Notes: generated by a model from the sequence alone, not told the origin. 64,000 nucleotides of DNA from Oleisolibacter albus (GCF_003336875.1 NZ_QGNJ01000002.1:372001-436000); one strand, 5' to 3'. Shown: positions 1 to 8,474, counted from the stretch's first letter. Numbers and translations are program-made.

Positions 1-2
1 CC

Positions 3-269
3 TCGCAGCCCCACTTTATCCTGTTGGATGAACCGTTCGCCGGCATCGACCCCATCGCGGTCAACGACATCCGCGAACTGGTCAGCCATCTGCGAGAGCG
101 CGGCATCGGCGTGCTGATCACCGACCACAATGTGCGCGAAACGCTGGAGATCGTCGATAGGGCCTACATTCTCCACGACGGTGTGGTACTGATGGAGGGA
201 GAACCCTCCGAGATCGTGGCGCACAAGGACGTGCGCCGGGTCTATCTTGGGGAACGGTTCAGTCTCTAA
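3..269 (+). CDS. lptB: LptB, LPS-export ABC transporter ATPase (3' end only)
   Basis: The gene runs in from the left edge; 88 C-terminal residues are present. LptB is the cytoplasmic ATPase of the LptB2FG complex that extracts lipopolysaccharide from the inner membrane. The first visible residues form the Walker B segment [13 protein letters not shown] followed by IAVNDI, a signature of LptB-type ATPases. The switch histidine lies in the segment [11 protein letters not shown], and the C-terminal part reads [19 protein letters not shown], as in the LptB family. The Walker A and signature motifs lie outside the window. rpoN follows after 21 bases on the same strand, the usual lptB-rpoN arrangement of proteobacteria, so co-transcription is likely. 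Confidence 0.93.
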   Translation, partial: SQPHFILLDEPFAGIDPIAVNDIRELVSHLRERGIGVLITDHNVRETLEIVDRAYILHDGVVLMEGEPSEIVAHKDVRRVYLGERFSL

Positions 270-290
270 GACAGTGCATCCGGCGGGGAG

Positions 291-1838
291 ATGGCGCTCC
301 AACAACGGCTCGATATCCGGCAATCCCAGGCGTTGGTGATGACGCCGCAGCTGCAACAGGCCATCAAGCTGTTGCAGCTGTCGAATCTGGAGCTGGCCGA
401 TTATGTGGAGCGCGAGCTCGAGCAAAATCCTCTGCTCGAGCGCGACGAGGGCGACCGCTGGAAGGATGCGGTGCCCGATGGTGTCGATCGGCAGGAACCG
501 GTCGCCCCGCCCGATGGCCGCGTGCGCGACACCGTCGATCTGGCAACCAGTGACCGGCTGACCCCGGCGTCCGAAGCGCCGCTGGATACCGATTTCGAGA
601 ATGTCTATACCAATGCCAGCGCCACCGACCCGGACAACGGTTTTTCGGATGGCGCGTTCTCAGGCGGCGGTGATGAGGCGTTCGGCTCCTGGTCCTCGCA
701 TTCCGGCAGCTTCGAGGGGGACGAAAGTTCTCTGGAAGCGACGCTGAGCGAGAGGCCGGACCTGCGCCGGCATCTGGAGGAACAGATCCTCATGGATGTG
801 CCGGACCGGCTGGACCGGTTGGTGGCCCATACCCTGCTGGAGCACCTGGACGAGGCCGGCTATTTCCTGGGCGATATCGGCGAGATTGCCGACAGCTTGG
901 GCTGCCTGCCCGAGCGGGTGGAGGAGGTGCTGGGCCGGATGCAGCGTTTCGACCCGTCCGGCATCTTCGCCCGTTCGCTGAAGGAGTGTCTGGCGATCCA
1001 GCTGCGCGAACGTGACCGGCTGGATCCCTGTATGCAGGCGCTGCTGGACAATCTGCCACTGCTGGCGGCCCGCAACCTGCCGCAGCTGTTGAAGGTCTGT
1101 CAGGTGGATGCCGAGGATCTGGCGGACATGGTGTCCGAGATCAAGGCACTCAATCCCAAGCCGGCTCTGGCCTTCGATTTCGAGCCGGCGCAGACCGTGG
1201 TGCCCGACATCCATATGCGTCCTGCCAACGGCGGCGGCTGGATTGTCGAGCTGAACTCCGACAGCCTGCCCAAGGTGCTGCTGAATCAGCGCTATCACGC
1301 CCGCGTGGTCGCCGGTGCCCGCAGCAAGCAGGAAAAGGACTACATCGCTGAGCGCTTCCAATCGGCCAGTTGGCTGGTCAAGAGCCTGCACCAGCGGGCC
1401 AACACCATCCTCAAGGTGGCCACCGAGATCGTGCGCCAGCAGGAGGCATTCTTCCTGCACGGGCTGCAGTTTCTGAAGCCGCTGATCCTGCGCGACATCG
1501 CTGAGGCCATCGGCATGCATGAATCGACGGTCAGCCGTGTCACCACCAACAAGTTCATTGCCACGCCCCGCGGTGTTTTCGAGCTGAAATACTTCTTCAC
1601 CTCGGCCATCCAGGGTGCGGATGGGCAGGCCGCTCACTCGGCCGAGGCAGTCCGCTTCCGCATCAAGGCGCTGATTGACGCGGAAAAGCCCGATGACACT
1701 TTGTCCGACGACAAGCTGGTGGAAATCCTCCGGGCGGAGGGGATCGACATTGCGCGCCGGACGGTCGCCAAGTATCGTGAGGGTATGAAAATTCCCTCCT
1801 CCGTCCAGCGCCGCCGGGAAAAGGCCCTCGGGTTATAA
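291..1838 (+). CDS. rpoN: RNA polymerase sigma-54 factor
   Basis: The 515-residue protein directs core RNA polymerase to -24/-12 promoters that need an AAA+ activator. Region I is at the N-terminus (residues 1-50: glutamine- and leucine-rich, beginning MALQQRLDIRQSQALVMTPQ). An acidic, low-complexity region II follows to about residue 140. The core-binding domain comes next, then a helix-turn-helix around residues 395-425 (RDIAEAIGMHESTVSRV). The RpoN box ARRTVAKYRE sits close to the C-terminus (about residues 487-496). Length and all diagnostic regions match the family. It lies between lptB and hpf/ptsN, the conserved rpoN neighbourhood linked to nitrogen-related control through the PTS-Ntr. 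Confidence 0.98.
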   Translation: MALQQRLDIRQSQALVMTPQLQQAIKLLQLSNLELADYVERELEQNPLLERDEGDRWKDAVPDGVDRQEPVAPPDGRVRDTVDLATSDRLTPASEAPLDTDFENVYTNASATDPDNGFSDGAFSGGGDEAFGSWSSHSGSFEGDESSLEATLSERPDLRRHLEEQILMDVPDRLDRLVAHTLLEHLDEAGYFLGDIGEIADSLGCLPERVEEVLGRMQRFDPSGIFARSLKECLAIQLRERDRLDPCMQALLDNLPLLAARNLPQLLKVCQVDAEDLADMVSEIKALNPKPALAFDFEPAQTVVPDIHMRPANGGGWIVELNSDSLPKVLLNQRYHARVVAGARSKQEKDYIAERFQSASWLVKSLHQRANTILKVATEIVRQQEAFFLHGLQFLKPLILRDIAEAIGMHESTVSRVTTNKFIATPRGVFELKYFFTSAIQGADGQAAHSAEAVRFRIKALIDAEKPDDTLSDDKLVEILRAEGIDIARRTVAKYREGMKIPSSVQRRREKALGL

Positions 1839-1958
1839 ACCAAGCGCTGACCGGGATCGGATGACCATTCCAAGGGGTGTTCCCGGCTGCTGGACGCTGG
1901 CCCTGGAAGACGGATCCGATCAGGAACCGGACAGCTCTGACAAGAAACAGGTCAGGTC

Positions 1959-2579
1959 ATGCAGGTCACTGTAAAAGGCAAACAACTTGATGTGGGTGAT
2001 GCGTTGCGGACCCATGTCAAGGACACCCTGACGTCGCTCGTCGGCAAGTATTTCGGAAATCCGATCGAGGCGACGGTGATCCTGTCGAAGGACGCCCATC
2101 TCTTCAAGGCGGATATCCAGGTCCATGTGGGGCGCGGCATCCTCCTGCAGTCCAATGCGGAGGCAACGGAACCCTATCCTGCGTTCGACGAGGCCGCCGA
2201 CCGGGTGGCCAAGCGCCTGCGCCGCTACAAGCGCCGCCTGAAGGACTATCAGCGGTCCAGCGTGACCGAACTGCCGGTCACCCCGGCCCGCAAGTACATC
2301 ATCGAACCGGTTCTGGATGAAGTCGAGGAGGCCGAGGAGGTTCATGCCGAGGCGGTCAACGGAGCTGATGGGCATCAGCCCGTCGTCGTTGCGGAGATGG
2401 AGACCGCCATCGACACGCTGACGGTCAGCGAGGCGGTCATGCGCATGGATCTGGCTGATCTGCCGGCGCTGATGTTCCGTAACCGGGCCCATGGCGGCTT
2501 CAACATGGTTTATCGTCGTCCCGACGGCCATGTGGGCTGGGTCGACCCGGCCGGCGCCACCGGCACGGTCAAGCGTTGA
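1959..2579 (+). CDS. hpf: Long-form ribosome hibernation promoting factor
   Basis: The 206-residue protein has an N-terminal S30AE/YfiA fold (about residues 1-100, starting MQVTVKGKQLDVGDALRTHV) that binds the decoding region of the 30S subunit. A charged linker follows, then the C-terminal dimerisation domain of long HPF (about 145-206: MRMDLADLPALMFRNRAHGG and VYRRPDGHVGWVDP). Long HPF makes 100S ribosome dimers during stationary phase or starvation. The ATG at 1959 is the start because the first residues match the family N-terminus. The 120-base gap after rpoN may hold its own promoter; none was clear by eye. ptsN follows closely. A second, divergent HPF-like gene occurs at 26264-26896. 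Confidence 0.95.
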   Translation: MQVTVKGKQLDVGDALRTHVKDTLTSLVGKYFGNPIEATVILSKDAHLFKADIQVHVGRGILLQSNAEATEPYPAFDEAADRVAKRLRRYKRRLKDYQRSSVTELPVTPARKYIIEPVLDEVEEAEEVHAEAVNGADGHQPVVVAEMETAIDTLTVSEAVMRMDLADLPALMFRNRAHGGFNMVYRRPDGHVGWVDPAGATGTVKR

Positions 2580-2642
2580 TCCTTGCCGGTGACCGCCGTG
2601 TTTCCTGTTCGTCTTTCGTCGTCCACCGCCTCGTCGGCTTCC

Positions 2643-3101
2643 ATGAATGATCTGATCACGCCGAATGGCATCCTCCCGAACCTGCGGGCCGGTTCGAAAA
2701 AGCAGGCCCTGCAGGAGTTGGCGCGGAAGGCCGCCGAGCTGACCGGTCAGCATGAACGGGCCATCTTCGATGTGCTGGTGGAGCGGGAGCGCTTGGGTAC
2801 CACCGGTGTGGGCCGGGGCATTGCCATTCCCCATGGCAAGCTCCCCGGTCTGCCCGGCGTTCTGGCGGTGTTCGCCCGGCTGGAGCGTCCGGTGGATTTC
2901 GAGGCCATCGATGAGCAGCCGGTGGACCTGATGTGCCTTCTGCTGGCGCCGGAGACGGCGGGGGCGGATCACCTCAAGGCCCTGGCCCGGGTGTCGCGCC
3001 TGCTGCGGGACCCGGTGCTGTGCGACAAGCTCCGCGGGGCAGAAACGGCCGATGCGCTGTATGCCCTGCTGACCCGTGACGAACAGTCGAACGCGGCTTG
3101 A
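2643..3101 (+). CDS. ptsN: PTS IIA-like nitrogen regulatory protein PtsN (EIIA-Ntr)
   Basis: The 152-residue cytoplasmic phosphoprotein of the nitrogen phosphotransferase chain accepts phosphate from NPr and regulates partners by its phosphorylation state. The phosphorylated histidine is His64 in GIAIPHGKLPG. The chosen start is ATG 2643 (MNDLITPNGILPNL), which matches the family N-terminus. A TTG further upstream (2583) would add 20 low-complexity residues atypical of PtsN. The length is typical (about 150 residues). It ends the rpoN-hpf-ptsN unit and is followed by a strong intrinsic terminator. Confidence 0.95.
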   Translation: MNDLITPNGILPNLRAGSKKQALQELARKAAELTGQHERAIFDVLVERERLGTTGVGRGIAIPHGKLPGLPGVLAVFARLERPVDFEAIDEQPVDLMCLLLAPETAGADHLKALARVSRLLRDPVLCDKLRGAETADALYALLTRDEQSNAA

Positions 3102-3120
3102 TTTCCCTGATCCCGTAGCG

Positions 3121-3157
3121 CCCGTCCGTCCGGTTTATCCCGGCGGACGGGTTTTTT
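3121..3157 (+). terminator. Intrinsic terminator after ptsN
   Basis: A perfect 8-bp stem (CCCGTCCG at 3121-3128 with CGGACGGG at 3144-3151) is followed by six T residues. It lies 20 bases after the ptsN stop codon and closes the rpoN cluster. Confidence 0.9.
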
Positions 3158-3317
3158 GTGGCCGTATCGCAAAGCCATCGTGGCTTCGCGTCGCGTCCAT
3201 GCTCTGCCCATCCGGCCTGTCTCCGTCGCCCTGCTTTCTCGGAACCCCACCGAAGCCCGCCTGTTGTCGGGGGACCCCCGCTTCCGGTGGGGGTGCCGCG
3301 GAGGACGGAGGATACAG

Positions 3318-4199
3318 ATGACCGATTATGGCAGCCCGCGCGGGTACGGGTACGAAAACGACAGAGATGACGACGGCAGTTATGGCGGCGGCGCCGGCGG
3401 TCATGGCCGGACGGACCGCGGCAGCGGGCGCTCGGGCGGCTATTATGGGGCGGGCGGCGGAGGCCGCGCCTTCGGCGGCCGGCAGAGCGGCCGGGAGTCG
3501 GGGGGGCTGGGCACAGGCAGTGCTTATCAGATGGCCCCGCTGGTGGTCGGCGGTCTGATGGCGGCCCTGGGCCTGCGGCGTGGTGGCTGGCTGGGGTATG
3601 GTGTGGCCCTGGCCGGGCTGGGGGTCATCCAGCAATCCTTCACGGGAAAGCCGGACATCGCCGACTGGGTCGGGCTGGGCGACAGGCTGCGGCCCGAGCG
3701 GCATGCCACCACTGTCTCCCATACCGTGACCATCAACACCTCGCCGGAGGAGCTCTACCGCTTCTGGCGCGATTTCTCCAATCTGTCCCAGTTCATGAAT
3801 CACATCGAACGCATCGACATCATGGACGAGCGGCACTCCCATTGGGTGGCGAAGGCCCCGGCGGGCCTGCGGGTCAGCTGGGACGCCGAGGTGACGGACG
3901 ACCAGGAGAACCGCCGCATCGCCTGGCGTGCGGTGGAGGGGGCCGACGTGCCCAACTGGGGCCATGTGGAGTTCCGCCCGGCGCCAGCGGGCCGTGGGAC
4001 CGAGGTCCGGGCCGTCATCCGCTACGAACCGCCCGGCGGCGCCCTGGGCCGGACCATTGCCCGCATTCTGGGCGAGGAGCCGCAGCAGCAGATGGTGGAC
4101 GATCTCAGCCGGCTGAAGCGGCTGATGGAAACCGGCAGTCCCGGCATCGGCGGCACCGGCTCGTCCGCCCGGACGTCGGAGGTGACAGGAACCCCATAA
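3318..4199 (+). CDS. SRPBCC/polyketide-cyclase-like protein with Gly-rich N-terminus
   Basis: The 293-residue protein starts at ATG 3318 behind the ribosome binding site GGAGGAT. Residues 1-70 are rich in Gly, Arg, Ser and Tyr and probably disordered. A hydrophobic stretch at about 72-115 (APLVVGGLMAALGLRR..., then GYGVALAGLGVIQQ) looks like two short membrane segments. Residues about 130-270 form an SRPBCC (START-like) domain: HTVTINTSPEELYRFWRDF, MNHIERI, WDAEVTDDQENRRIAWR and VEFRPAPAGRGTEVRAVIRYEPPGG are family patterns of the cyclase/dehydrase group. The ligand is unknown. The gene stands alone between two hairpins. Confidence 0.8.
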   Translation: MTDYGSPRGYGYENDRDDDGSYGGGAGGHGRTDRGSGRSGGYYGAGGGGRAFGGRQSGRESGGLGTGSAYQMAPLVVGGLMAALGLRRGGWLGYGVALAGLGVIQQSFTGKPDIADWVGLGDRLRPERHATTVSHTVTINTSPEELYRFWRDFSNLSQFMNHIERIDIMDERHSHWVAKAPAGLRVSWDAEVTDDQENRRIAWRAVEGADVPNWGHVEFRPAPAGRGTEVRAVIRYEPPGGALGRTIARILGEEPQQQMVDDLSRLKRLMETGSPGIGGTGSSARTSEVTGTP

Positions 4200-4255
4200 G
4201 GGCCGACAGTCTGGGAGATCGATTCGAATTAGGAATGATAGGCCGGAGTACAGCA

Positions 4256-4284
4256 GGGGGCGGCAGGAGCTTTGCGCCGCCCCC
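4256..4284 (+). terminator. GC-rich hairpin after the SRPBCC gene
   Basis: A perfect 9-bp stem (GGGGGCGGC at 4256-4264 with GCCGCCCCC at 4276-4284) has an 11-base loop. Only a weak T-rich tail follows, so it may be a poor terminator or an mRNA 3'-end stabiliser. Confidence 0.5.
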
Positions 4285-4314
4285 TATTCGTATGGCGTGC
4301 GGCAGGAGAGTGGG

Positions 4315-4542
4315 ATGCAGGTTGTCTATGTCTATCAGGGGGGCCGGGACAGGGCGCTGGAGCAGCAAATTCTCGACCGCTTTCCTGACAGCCGGTGCGT
4401 GACCGCCCTCTCCGGCATGCAAGGACTGACCGAGGTGACCTTGGACCTGCCGCCGTCGCTGGCGGAATCGGTTGTGGACCAACTCCGTGCCTTGCCGCGG
4501 GTGGTTGATGCCGCTCGCGGGTCCCTGGGCGAAGGGGTATGA
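4315..4542 (+). CDS. Small protein of unknown function (75 aa)
   Basis: A short reading frame starts at ATG 4315, with CAGGAG 6-8 bases upstream. It encodes a soluble, mixed alpha/beta-looking protein (MQVVYVYQGGRDRALEQQIL at the start). The strand-helix alternation and the segment GLTEVTLDLPPSLAESVVDQ suggest a small folded domain. I do not recognise a family. It could be a leading gene of the following BAX-inhibitor-like gene (4669), but the 126-base gap is neutral evidence. Codon composition matches the neighbours. Confidence 0.55.
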   Translation: MQVVYVYQGGRDRALEQQILDRFPDSRCVTALSGMQGLTEVTLDLPPSLAESVVDQLRALPRVVDAARGSLGEGV

Positions 4543-4668
4543 TCTGGAGCACGGGACGTCAGGCCGCGTTGGAAAGATGTGTGCAAGCGGTCGAGAAGGG
4601 CATTGAACCGGAGCGATGGCCTCCCAATATCAGCGTCAGTCCAACTGGAACGTCGGGGACATACTTCC

Positions 4669-5400
4669 ATGGTGAACGGACCTTTCGGTCGCTTCGCGAC
4701 GGTCGGCCAGACGATCGATCAGGCCGCGTTCGACGAAGGCCTTCGCGCCCATATGCGGCGCGTCTACAACTTCATGTGCTTGGCACTTGCCATCACCGGC
4801 GGTGTGGCCTTCCTGGGCTCCACCTGGGTGATGAGCTCGCCGGCCAACATCCAGCTCGTCTATGGCACGCCCCTGAAGTGGGTGCTGATGCTGGCACCGC
4901 TGGCCTTCATTTTCTTCGGGTTCCGCCCGCAAAGCATGTCGGCGGCTGGTCTCCAGACCAGCCTCTGGGTGTTCAGCGGCCTGATGGGCCTGTCGATGAT
5001 GAGCCTGTTCCTGGTCTTCACCGGGGAAAGCATCGCGCGGGTGTTCTTCATCACCGCCGCCATGTTCGCCGCCACCAGCCTGTACGGCTACACCACCAAG
5101 GCCGATCTGTCGAAGATGGGCGCCTTCATGGTGATGGGCCTGTTCGGCATCGTCATCGCCGGCATCGTGAACATCTTCCTGGGTTCCAGCGCCCTGCAGT
5201 TCGCCATCTCGGTGATCGGTGTGGTGGTGTTCACCGGCCTGACCGCCTGGGACACCCAGGCGATCAAGGAGCAGTACGCCGAGGGTTGGGGCGAAGAGGC
5301 CAACAGCAAGCTGGCCGTCATGGGTGCGCTGTCGCTCTATCTGAACTTCATCAACCTGTTCCAGATGCTGCTGTCGCTGCTGGGCAACCGCAACGAATAG
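4669..5400 (+). CDS. BAX inhibitor-1/YccA family membrane protein
   Basis: The 243-residue protein has about seven predicted transmembrane segments, as in the Bax inhibitor-1 (TMBIM) family, whose members are pH-sensitive calcium leak channels in some bacteria. The N-terminus (FGRFATVGQTIDQAAFDEGLRAHMRRVYNFM) and the C-terminal segment (WDTQAIKEQYAEG...LYLNFINLFQMLLSLLG) are classical family signatures; the acidic residues near the C-terminal end of the last helices are retained. ATG 4669 (MVNGPFG) fits the family start. Upstream in-frame codons would add an unrelated basic leader. A terminator follows 41 bases after the stop. Confidence 0.93.
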   Translation: MVNGPFGRFATVGQTIDQAAFDEGLRAHMRRVYNFMCLALAITGGVAFLGSTWVMSSPANIQLVYGTPLKWVLMLAPLAFIFFGFRPQSMSAAGLQTSLWVFSGLMGLSMMSLFLVFTGESIARVFFITAAMFAATSLYGYTTKADLSKMGAFMVMGLFGIVIAGIVNIFLGSSALQFAISVIGVVVFTGLTAWDTQAIKEQYAEGWGEEANSKLAVMGALSLYLNFINLFQMLLSLLGNRNE

Positions 5401-5441
5401 CATCGGCCGGTCGGGTCGCAGGACCATGACCGGGGAGACTG

Positions 5442-5471
5442 CCGCCCGGAGGGAAACCTCCGGGCGGTTTT
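5442..5471 (+). terminator. Intrinsic terminator with GNRA-type tetraloop
   Basis: A perfect 11-bp stem (CCGCCCGGAGG at 5442-5452 with CCTCCGGGCGG at 5457-5467) closes on a GAAA loop and runs into TTTTCCTTT. It is a textbook terminator for the BAX-inhibitor-like gene. Confidence 0.92.
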
Positions 5472-5587
5472 CCTTTGGGCATTCGGGCAAGAGTCTGTCT
5501 TCGGCCTTGACCCGGGCCGCGCTTCCCGCCATCTGCGACGGGGAGGGCGGGACGTCCGCGACCGCCACAGGTGAGAGCAGCGCATCC

Positions 5588-5923
5588 GTGAGCCCCAAGG
5601 CAGACCGCCGGCTGAACCGCCGCTTCGACAAGTTGGAACAGGCCCTGCCGGACCCGGTCAGCAACCGGCTGAACTGGCTGCGCCGGCCGCATGCGCGCTG
5701 GCTGCGCATTCCCCTGGGTCTGCTGTTCATCCTGGGCGGGGTGTTCAGCTTCCTGCCCGTGCTGGGCTTGTGGATGCTGCCGTTGGGCCTGCTGCTGCTG
5801 GCCATCGACCTACCCTTCCTCAAAGGACCGGTCAGCCGGGCCATGGTCTGGGGCGAACGGAAGTGGCAGACTTGGCGCCGCCGTCGCCGGAGCGACCCGC
5901 ACGGCGGCACCCCAGCCCGATAG
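5588..5923 (+). CDS. Small integral membrane protein of unknown function
   Basis: A 111-residue protein from GTG 5588 (SPKADRRLNRRFDKLEQAL...). An ATG at 5426 is in frame, but that start would place the terminator at 5442-5471 inside the gene, so GTG 5588 is preferred. Two close hydrophobic helices (about 40-75: LGLLFILGGVFSFLPVLGLW then LPLGLLLLAIDLPFL) are flanked by basic residues, and the tail is very rich in Arg. I do not recognise a named family. It is followed 14 bases later by the GNAT gene, so the two are probably co-transcribed. Confidence 0.6.
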   Translation: MSPKADRRLNRRFDKLEQALPDPVSNRLNWLRRPHARWLRIPLGLLFILGGVFSFLPVLGLWMLPLGLLLLAIDLPFLKGPVSRAMVWGERKWQTWRRRRRSDPHGGTPAR

Positions 5924-5937
5924 AACTGACACGACAC

Positions 5938-6789
5938 ATGATTCCGCCCGATCTTCCCGTCCGCACCCTGGCCGAGTGTGGCGCTGCCGAAGCTGCCGCC
6001 GTCCTGAATGCCTGTTTCGATGGCTATCTGGTGCCGGTTCGCATGGATGCCGTCGCCTTCGAGCGGCGTCAGCGTGCCGAACATCTCGATCCCTTCGCCA
6101 GCCGCCTCTATGGCACGCCGGAGCGGCCGGCGGCCCTGCTTCTGGTGGACCGGCGGGGCTGGTCAAGCCGCATCGGCGCCCTGGCCCTGGCTCCTGCCTA
6201 TCGAGGTCGCGGCCTGGGCCGTCTCCTGATGCAGGCGGCCCTGGCCGAAGCTGCGGCCCGTGGCGACCGGCGCATAGGGCTGGAGGTGTTCGAGCAGAAC
6301 GCGCCGGCGCTGGCCCTCTACCGTTCCCTGGGTTTCAAACCCCTGCGTCGGCTCTATGGCTATGGCTGGACACCGGCGCCGGGCGAGGTGGACTCGGCGA
6401 TGCCCTTGCAATCAGCCGATCCCCTGGGTGTGGCCCGTGCCGTGGCCCGGGAGGGGGAGGTGGATCTGCCCTGGGTGCTGCAGGCGGAAACCCTGGCCGC
6501 CAGCGCGCCGCCGGTCCTGGGGTTCAGCCTGGACGGCGTGGCCCATGCCCTGGTTCGTCCACTGGCCGACGACCGGATGGGGCTGCTGGCCCTGGTGGTG
6601 GCACGGGAACAGCGGCGGCGCGGTCTGGCCCGGCGCCTGTTGCAGGGGTTGGCCGCACGCTTCCCCGGCCAGGGCTGGATCATCCCGCAGATCGTGCCGG
6701 AGACTCTGGGCGAGCCGGTGCTGCCCCGCCTTGGCTGGCAGCGCCTGCCGCTCAATCAGCTGGAAATGTGGTGCGAGTTGCCGGCCTGA
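5938..6789 (+). CDS. Tandem GNAT-family N-acetyltransferase
   Basis: The 283-residue protein contains two GNAT modules. The first (about residues 1-145) shows the acetyl-CoA pyrophosphate loop in LAPAYRGRGLGRLLMQAAL and the downstream NAPALALYRSLGFKPL helix typical of GNATs. The second (about 150-283) is more diverged but retains LALVVAREQRRRGLARRLL and the ending LPRLGWQRLPLNQLEM. Such two-domain GNATs often acetylate small molecules or protein amino groups; the substrate cannot be told. The start is ATG 5938 (MIPPDLPVRTL), just after the stop of the small membrane protein; in-frame upstream codons would overlap that gene. Confidence 0.85.
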   Translation: MIPPDLPVRTLAECGAAEAAAVLNACFDGYLVPVRMDAVAFERRQRAEHLDPFASRLYGTPERPAALLLVDRRGWSSRIGALALAPAYRGRGLGRLLMQAALAEAAARGDRRIGLEVFEQNAPALALYRSLGFKPLRRLYGYGWTPAPGEVDSAMPLQSADPLGVARAVAREGEVDLPWVLQAETLAASAPPVLGFSLDGVAHALVRPLADDRMGLLALVVAREQRRRGLARRLLQGLAARFPGQGWIIPQIVPETLGEPVLPRLGWQRLPLNQLEMWCELPA

Positions 6790-6824
6790 CGCAAACCGGC
6801 CGGGGCGCCGTTGATGGCGACCCG

Positions 6825-7133
6825 TCAGGCCGCCCGCAGCAGCATCACCGGTGCCGCCCAGCAGCGGCGGCATTCCTCCACCGCCTCGTCCAGATCGGCG
6901 GGGTCGGCAGGGTCGCCCGGCAGAAACACGGCGATGCCGCGATTGCCCGTGTTCAACTCCAGCGTCAGCTGGTGGCCGCGGCGGGTGTCCCGGTCCATGA
7001 TGACGAACTGGCTGCCCTGCCGCTTCATCAGGCGGGCGATGTCAGCCGTGGTCTCGCTGACGCCGGCGATGACGAAGGCGTAGCGACCATCGGTGCAGGC
7101 GGCTTCGGCGGTGGGGCGGGACATCTCGTTCAT
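6825..7133 (-). CDS. Conserved-looking small protein, unknown function
   Basis: A 102-residue soluble protein from ATG 7133 (MNEMSRPTAEAACTDG); ATG 7124 is an alternative. The sequence suggests a compact alpha/beta domain (RYAFVIAGVSETTADIARLM, then QFVIMDRDTRRGHQLTLELN) and a C-terminal helix with one Cys. No known motif was recognised. A longer in-frame extension upstream reads as poor-quality sequence and was not used. The gene lies convergent to the GNAT gene and upstream of no obvious partner. Confidence 0.5.
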   Translation of the reverse strand: MNEMSRPTAEAACTDGRYAFVIAGVSETTADIARLMKRQGSQFVIMDRDTRRGHQLTLELNTGNRGIAVFLPGDPADPADLDEAVEECRRCWAAPVMLLRAA

Positions 7134-7280
7134 GGCGGTTGCCGGCAGGTGGCTGTTGCGACGCAATATGATAGGGCGGTATGGGTTAAGGCTGTATTGC
7201 CGATAAACCAGCGCCAAGGCAACGCGGCATGTCCGCACAGCCGCCATGTTCATGCTGCACTGCAATATCGACGATTATCC

Positions 7281-7886
7281 CTAGCGCCGCACGGTCGGCA
7301 CCACCGTGGGGTGCTGCATCAGTGCCAGGAACGGCAGGTCGGAAGGGCGGTTGCCATACCCCCAGCTGCCGCTGAACGGCCCGTGTACCGCCATATAGGC
7401 GGCGATACGCCGGGCCTTCTCGTCCCGCACGCAATTGCCGCCCTCCATGGCTCCGGTCAGGATGCCGTCCCGCTGCTCCAGGCGGGTGGCCAGCAGATCG
7501 TCCACCGGCAGCCCGCGCAGCAGTGTGGGCATGTACAGGGCCAGGGCTCCCGTCGCGACCACCACCCGGTCACCCTTTTCGGCATGGCGGCGTAGGGCGT
7601 TGAGCGTCGGGCCATGCCAGCGCAGCCAGCCGGCCAACCCTTCGGCAGCGGCAGTTACCTGCTCCACCGGTAGGTCGGCCAGGGTGCGGGCCAGGAAGTC
7701 CGCCTTGATGGCGGTGCGCAGGTCGAAGCCCGATCGGGCGCGGGCAGCGCGCACCATGGCGTGGCGGATGGCCAGGGCGAAGGCCAGCCGCGTCCGCCGA
7801 CGGCCCACCACCCGCTCGACGAAGGGGATCAGGCTGTCACCGGCCACCAGCGTGCCGTCGAAATCGAAAATGGCCAGGCCGGTCAT
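7281..7886 (-). CDS. HAD-superfamily (subfamily IB) phosphatase
   Basis: The 201-residue enzyme starts at ATG 7886 so that the catalytic motif I DFDGTL falls at residues 8-13 (Asp8 nucleophile, Asp10 general acid). The middle contains a helical cap. Motif II is in RVVVATGALALYM (the Thr before Gly). Motif III/IV is in WGYGNRPSDLPFL (Asp before LP). This is the pattern of SerB-like IB phosphatases that act on small phosphorylated metabolites or lipids; the substrate is unknown. The upstream membrane-protein gene ends 45 bases before this gene starts and is on the same strand, so the two may be co-transcribed. Confidence 0.85.
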   Translation of the reverse strand: MTGLAIFDFDGTLVAGDSLIPFVERVVGRRRTRLAFALAIRHAMVRAARARSGFDLRTAIKADFLARTLADLPVEQVTAAAEGLAGWLRWHGPTLNALRRHAEKGDRVVVATGALALYMPTLLRGLPVDDLLATRLEQRDGILTGAMEGGNCVRDEKARRIAAYMAVHGPFSGSWGYGNRPSDLPFLALMQHPTVVPTVRR

Positions 7887-7930
7887 GGGAGACTCGCGGA
7901 AAAGGCGGACAAGGGGCGAGACGGGACGGA

Positions 7931-8344
7931 TCAGAGGCGCAGGCGGCGGCGTAGCAGCACGCCGATCCAGGCGCCCAGGACCAGGGCCGGTGCGGTCCAA
8001 GGCAGGCGCTCCGGCGTATCCACCAGCCGGTCCATGGCACCGGCGAAGGCCAGCAGCGTCAGCACGCCCAGGAACACCAGACTGGCCGAGGATTCCTCGG
8101 TGGACAGGCGCAGCTTCAGCCGCCGCAGGGTGAGGCGCAGGCCGGCATGGGCCAGGAAGGCGGCGGTGATGCTCATCAGGAAAGGCAGCAGCACCCCTTC
8201 CATCAGATCGGGCACGCCATCCACCCAGCGCAGCGCCACCTGCAGCAGCAGTCCGCCCTTCAGCATCAACAGCCAGAGCAGACCGTAGAAGATGGCGTAG
8301 ATCAGCGCGCCGTTGGCGATATGGCTGAACGCGCGGTGCAGCAG
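7931..8344 (-). CDS. Small three- to four-helix membrane protein, apparent CTG start
   Basis: A membrane protein of about 137 residues with hydrophobic segments near residues 8-30, 40-60, 80-100 and 110-130 and a basic C-terminus (LLRRRLRL). The frame has no ATG, GTG or TTG close to a plausible start. A perfect AGGAGG (complement of 8350-8355) lies five bases before a CTG (8344) and eight before a second CTG (8341), directly ahead of the first membrane helix. The nearest upstream Met in frame is antisense to the nucleoside hydrolase start region; the nearest downstream ATG would delete helix 1. The function is unknown. Confidence 0.55.
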   Translation of the reverse strand: MLHRAFSHIANGALIYAIFYGLLWLLMLKGGLLLQVALRWVDGVPDLMEGVLLPFLMSITAAFLAHAGLRLTLRRLKLRLSTEESSASLVFLGVLTLLAFAGAMDRLVDTPERLPWTAPALVLGAWIGVLLRRRLRL

Positions 8345-8474
8345 GGTTCCCTCCTGTGGTCGGTCGAGGCGGCCTGTCCCGTTCGCAGCCCCGCCTTGAG
8401 CGGCATGTAAGCCGGTTGACGCTTTCCTCTCAATCCCTTTCCAGGTAATCCGGGGGCACGAGGAGAGAGACGAC

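Noticed and set aside
2583-2642. Upstream TTG extension of ptsN
   Set aside because: The 20 extra residues are low-complexity and do not match PtsN family N-termini; ATG 2643 fits.
4781-4790. TGGCAC followed by TTGC, sigma-54 promoter-like
   Set aside because: Spacer between the elements is absent and the site is inside the BAX-inhibitor-like gene.
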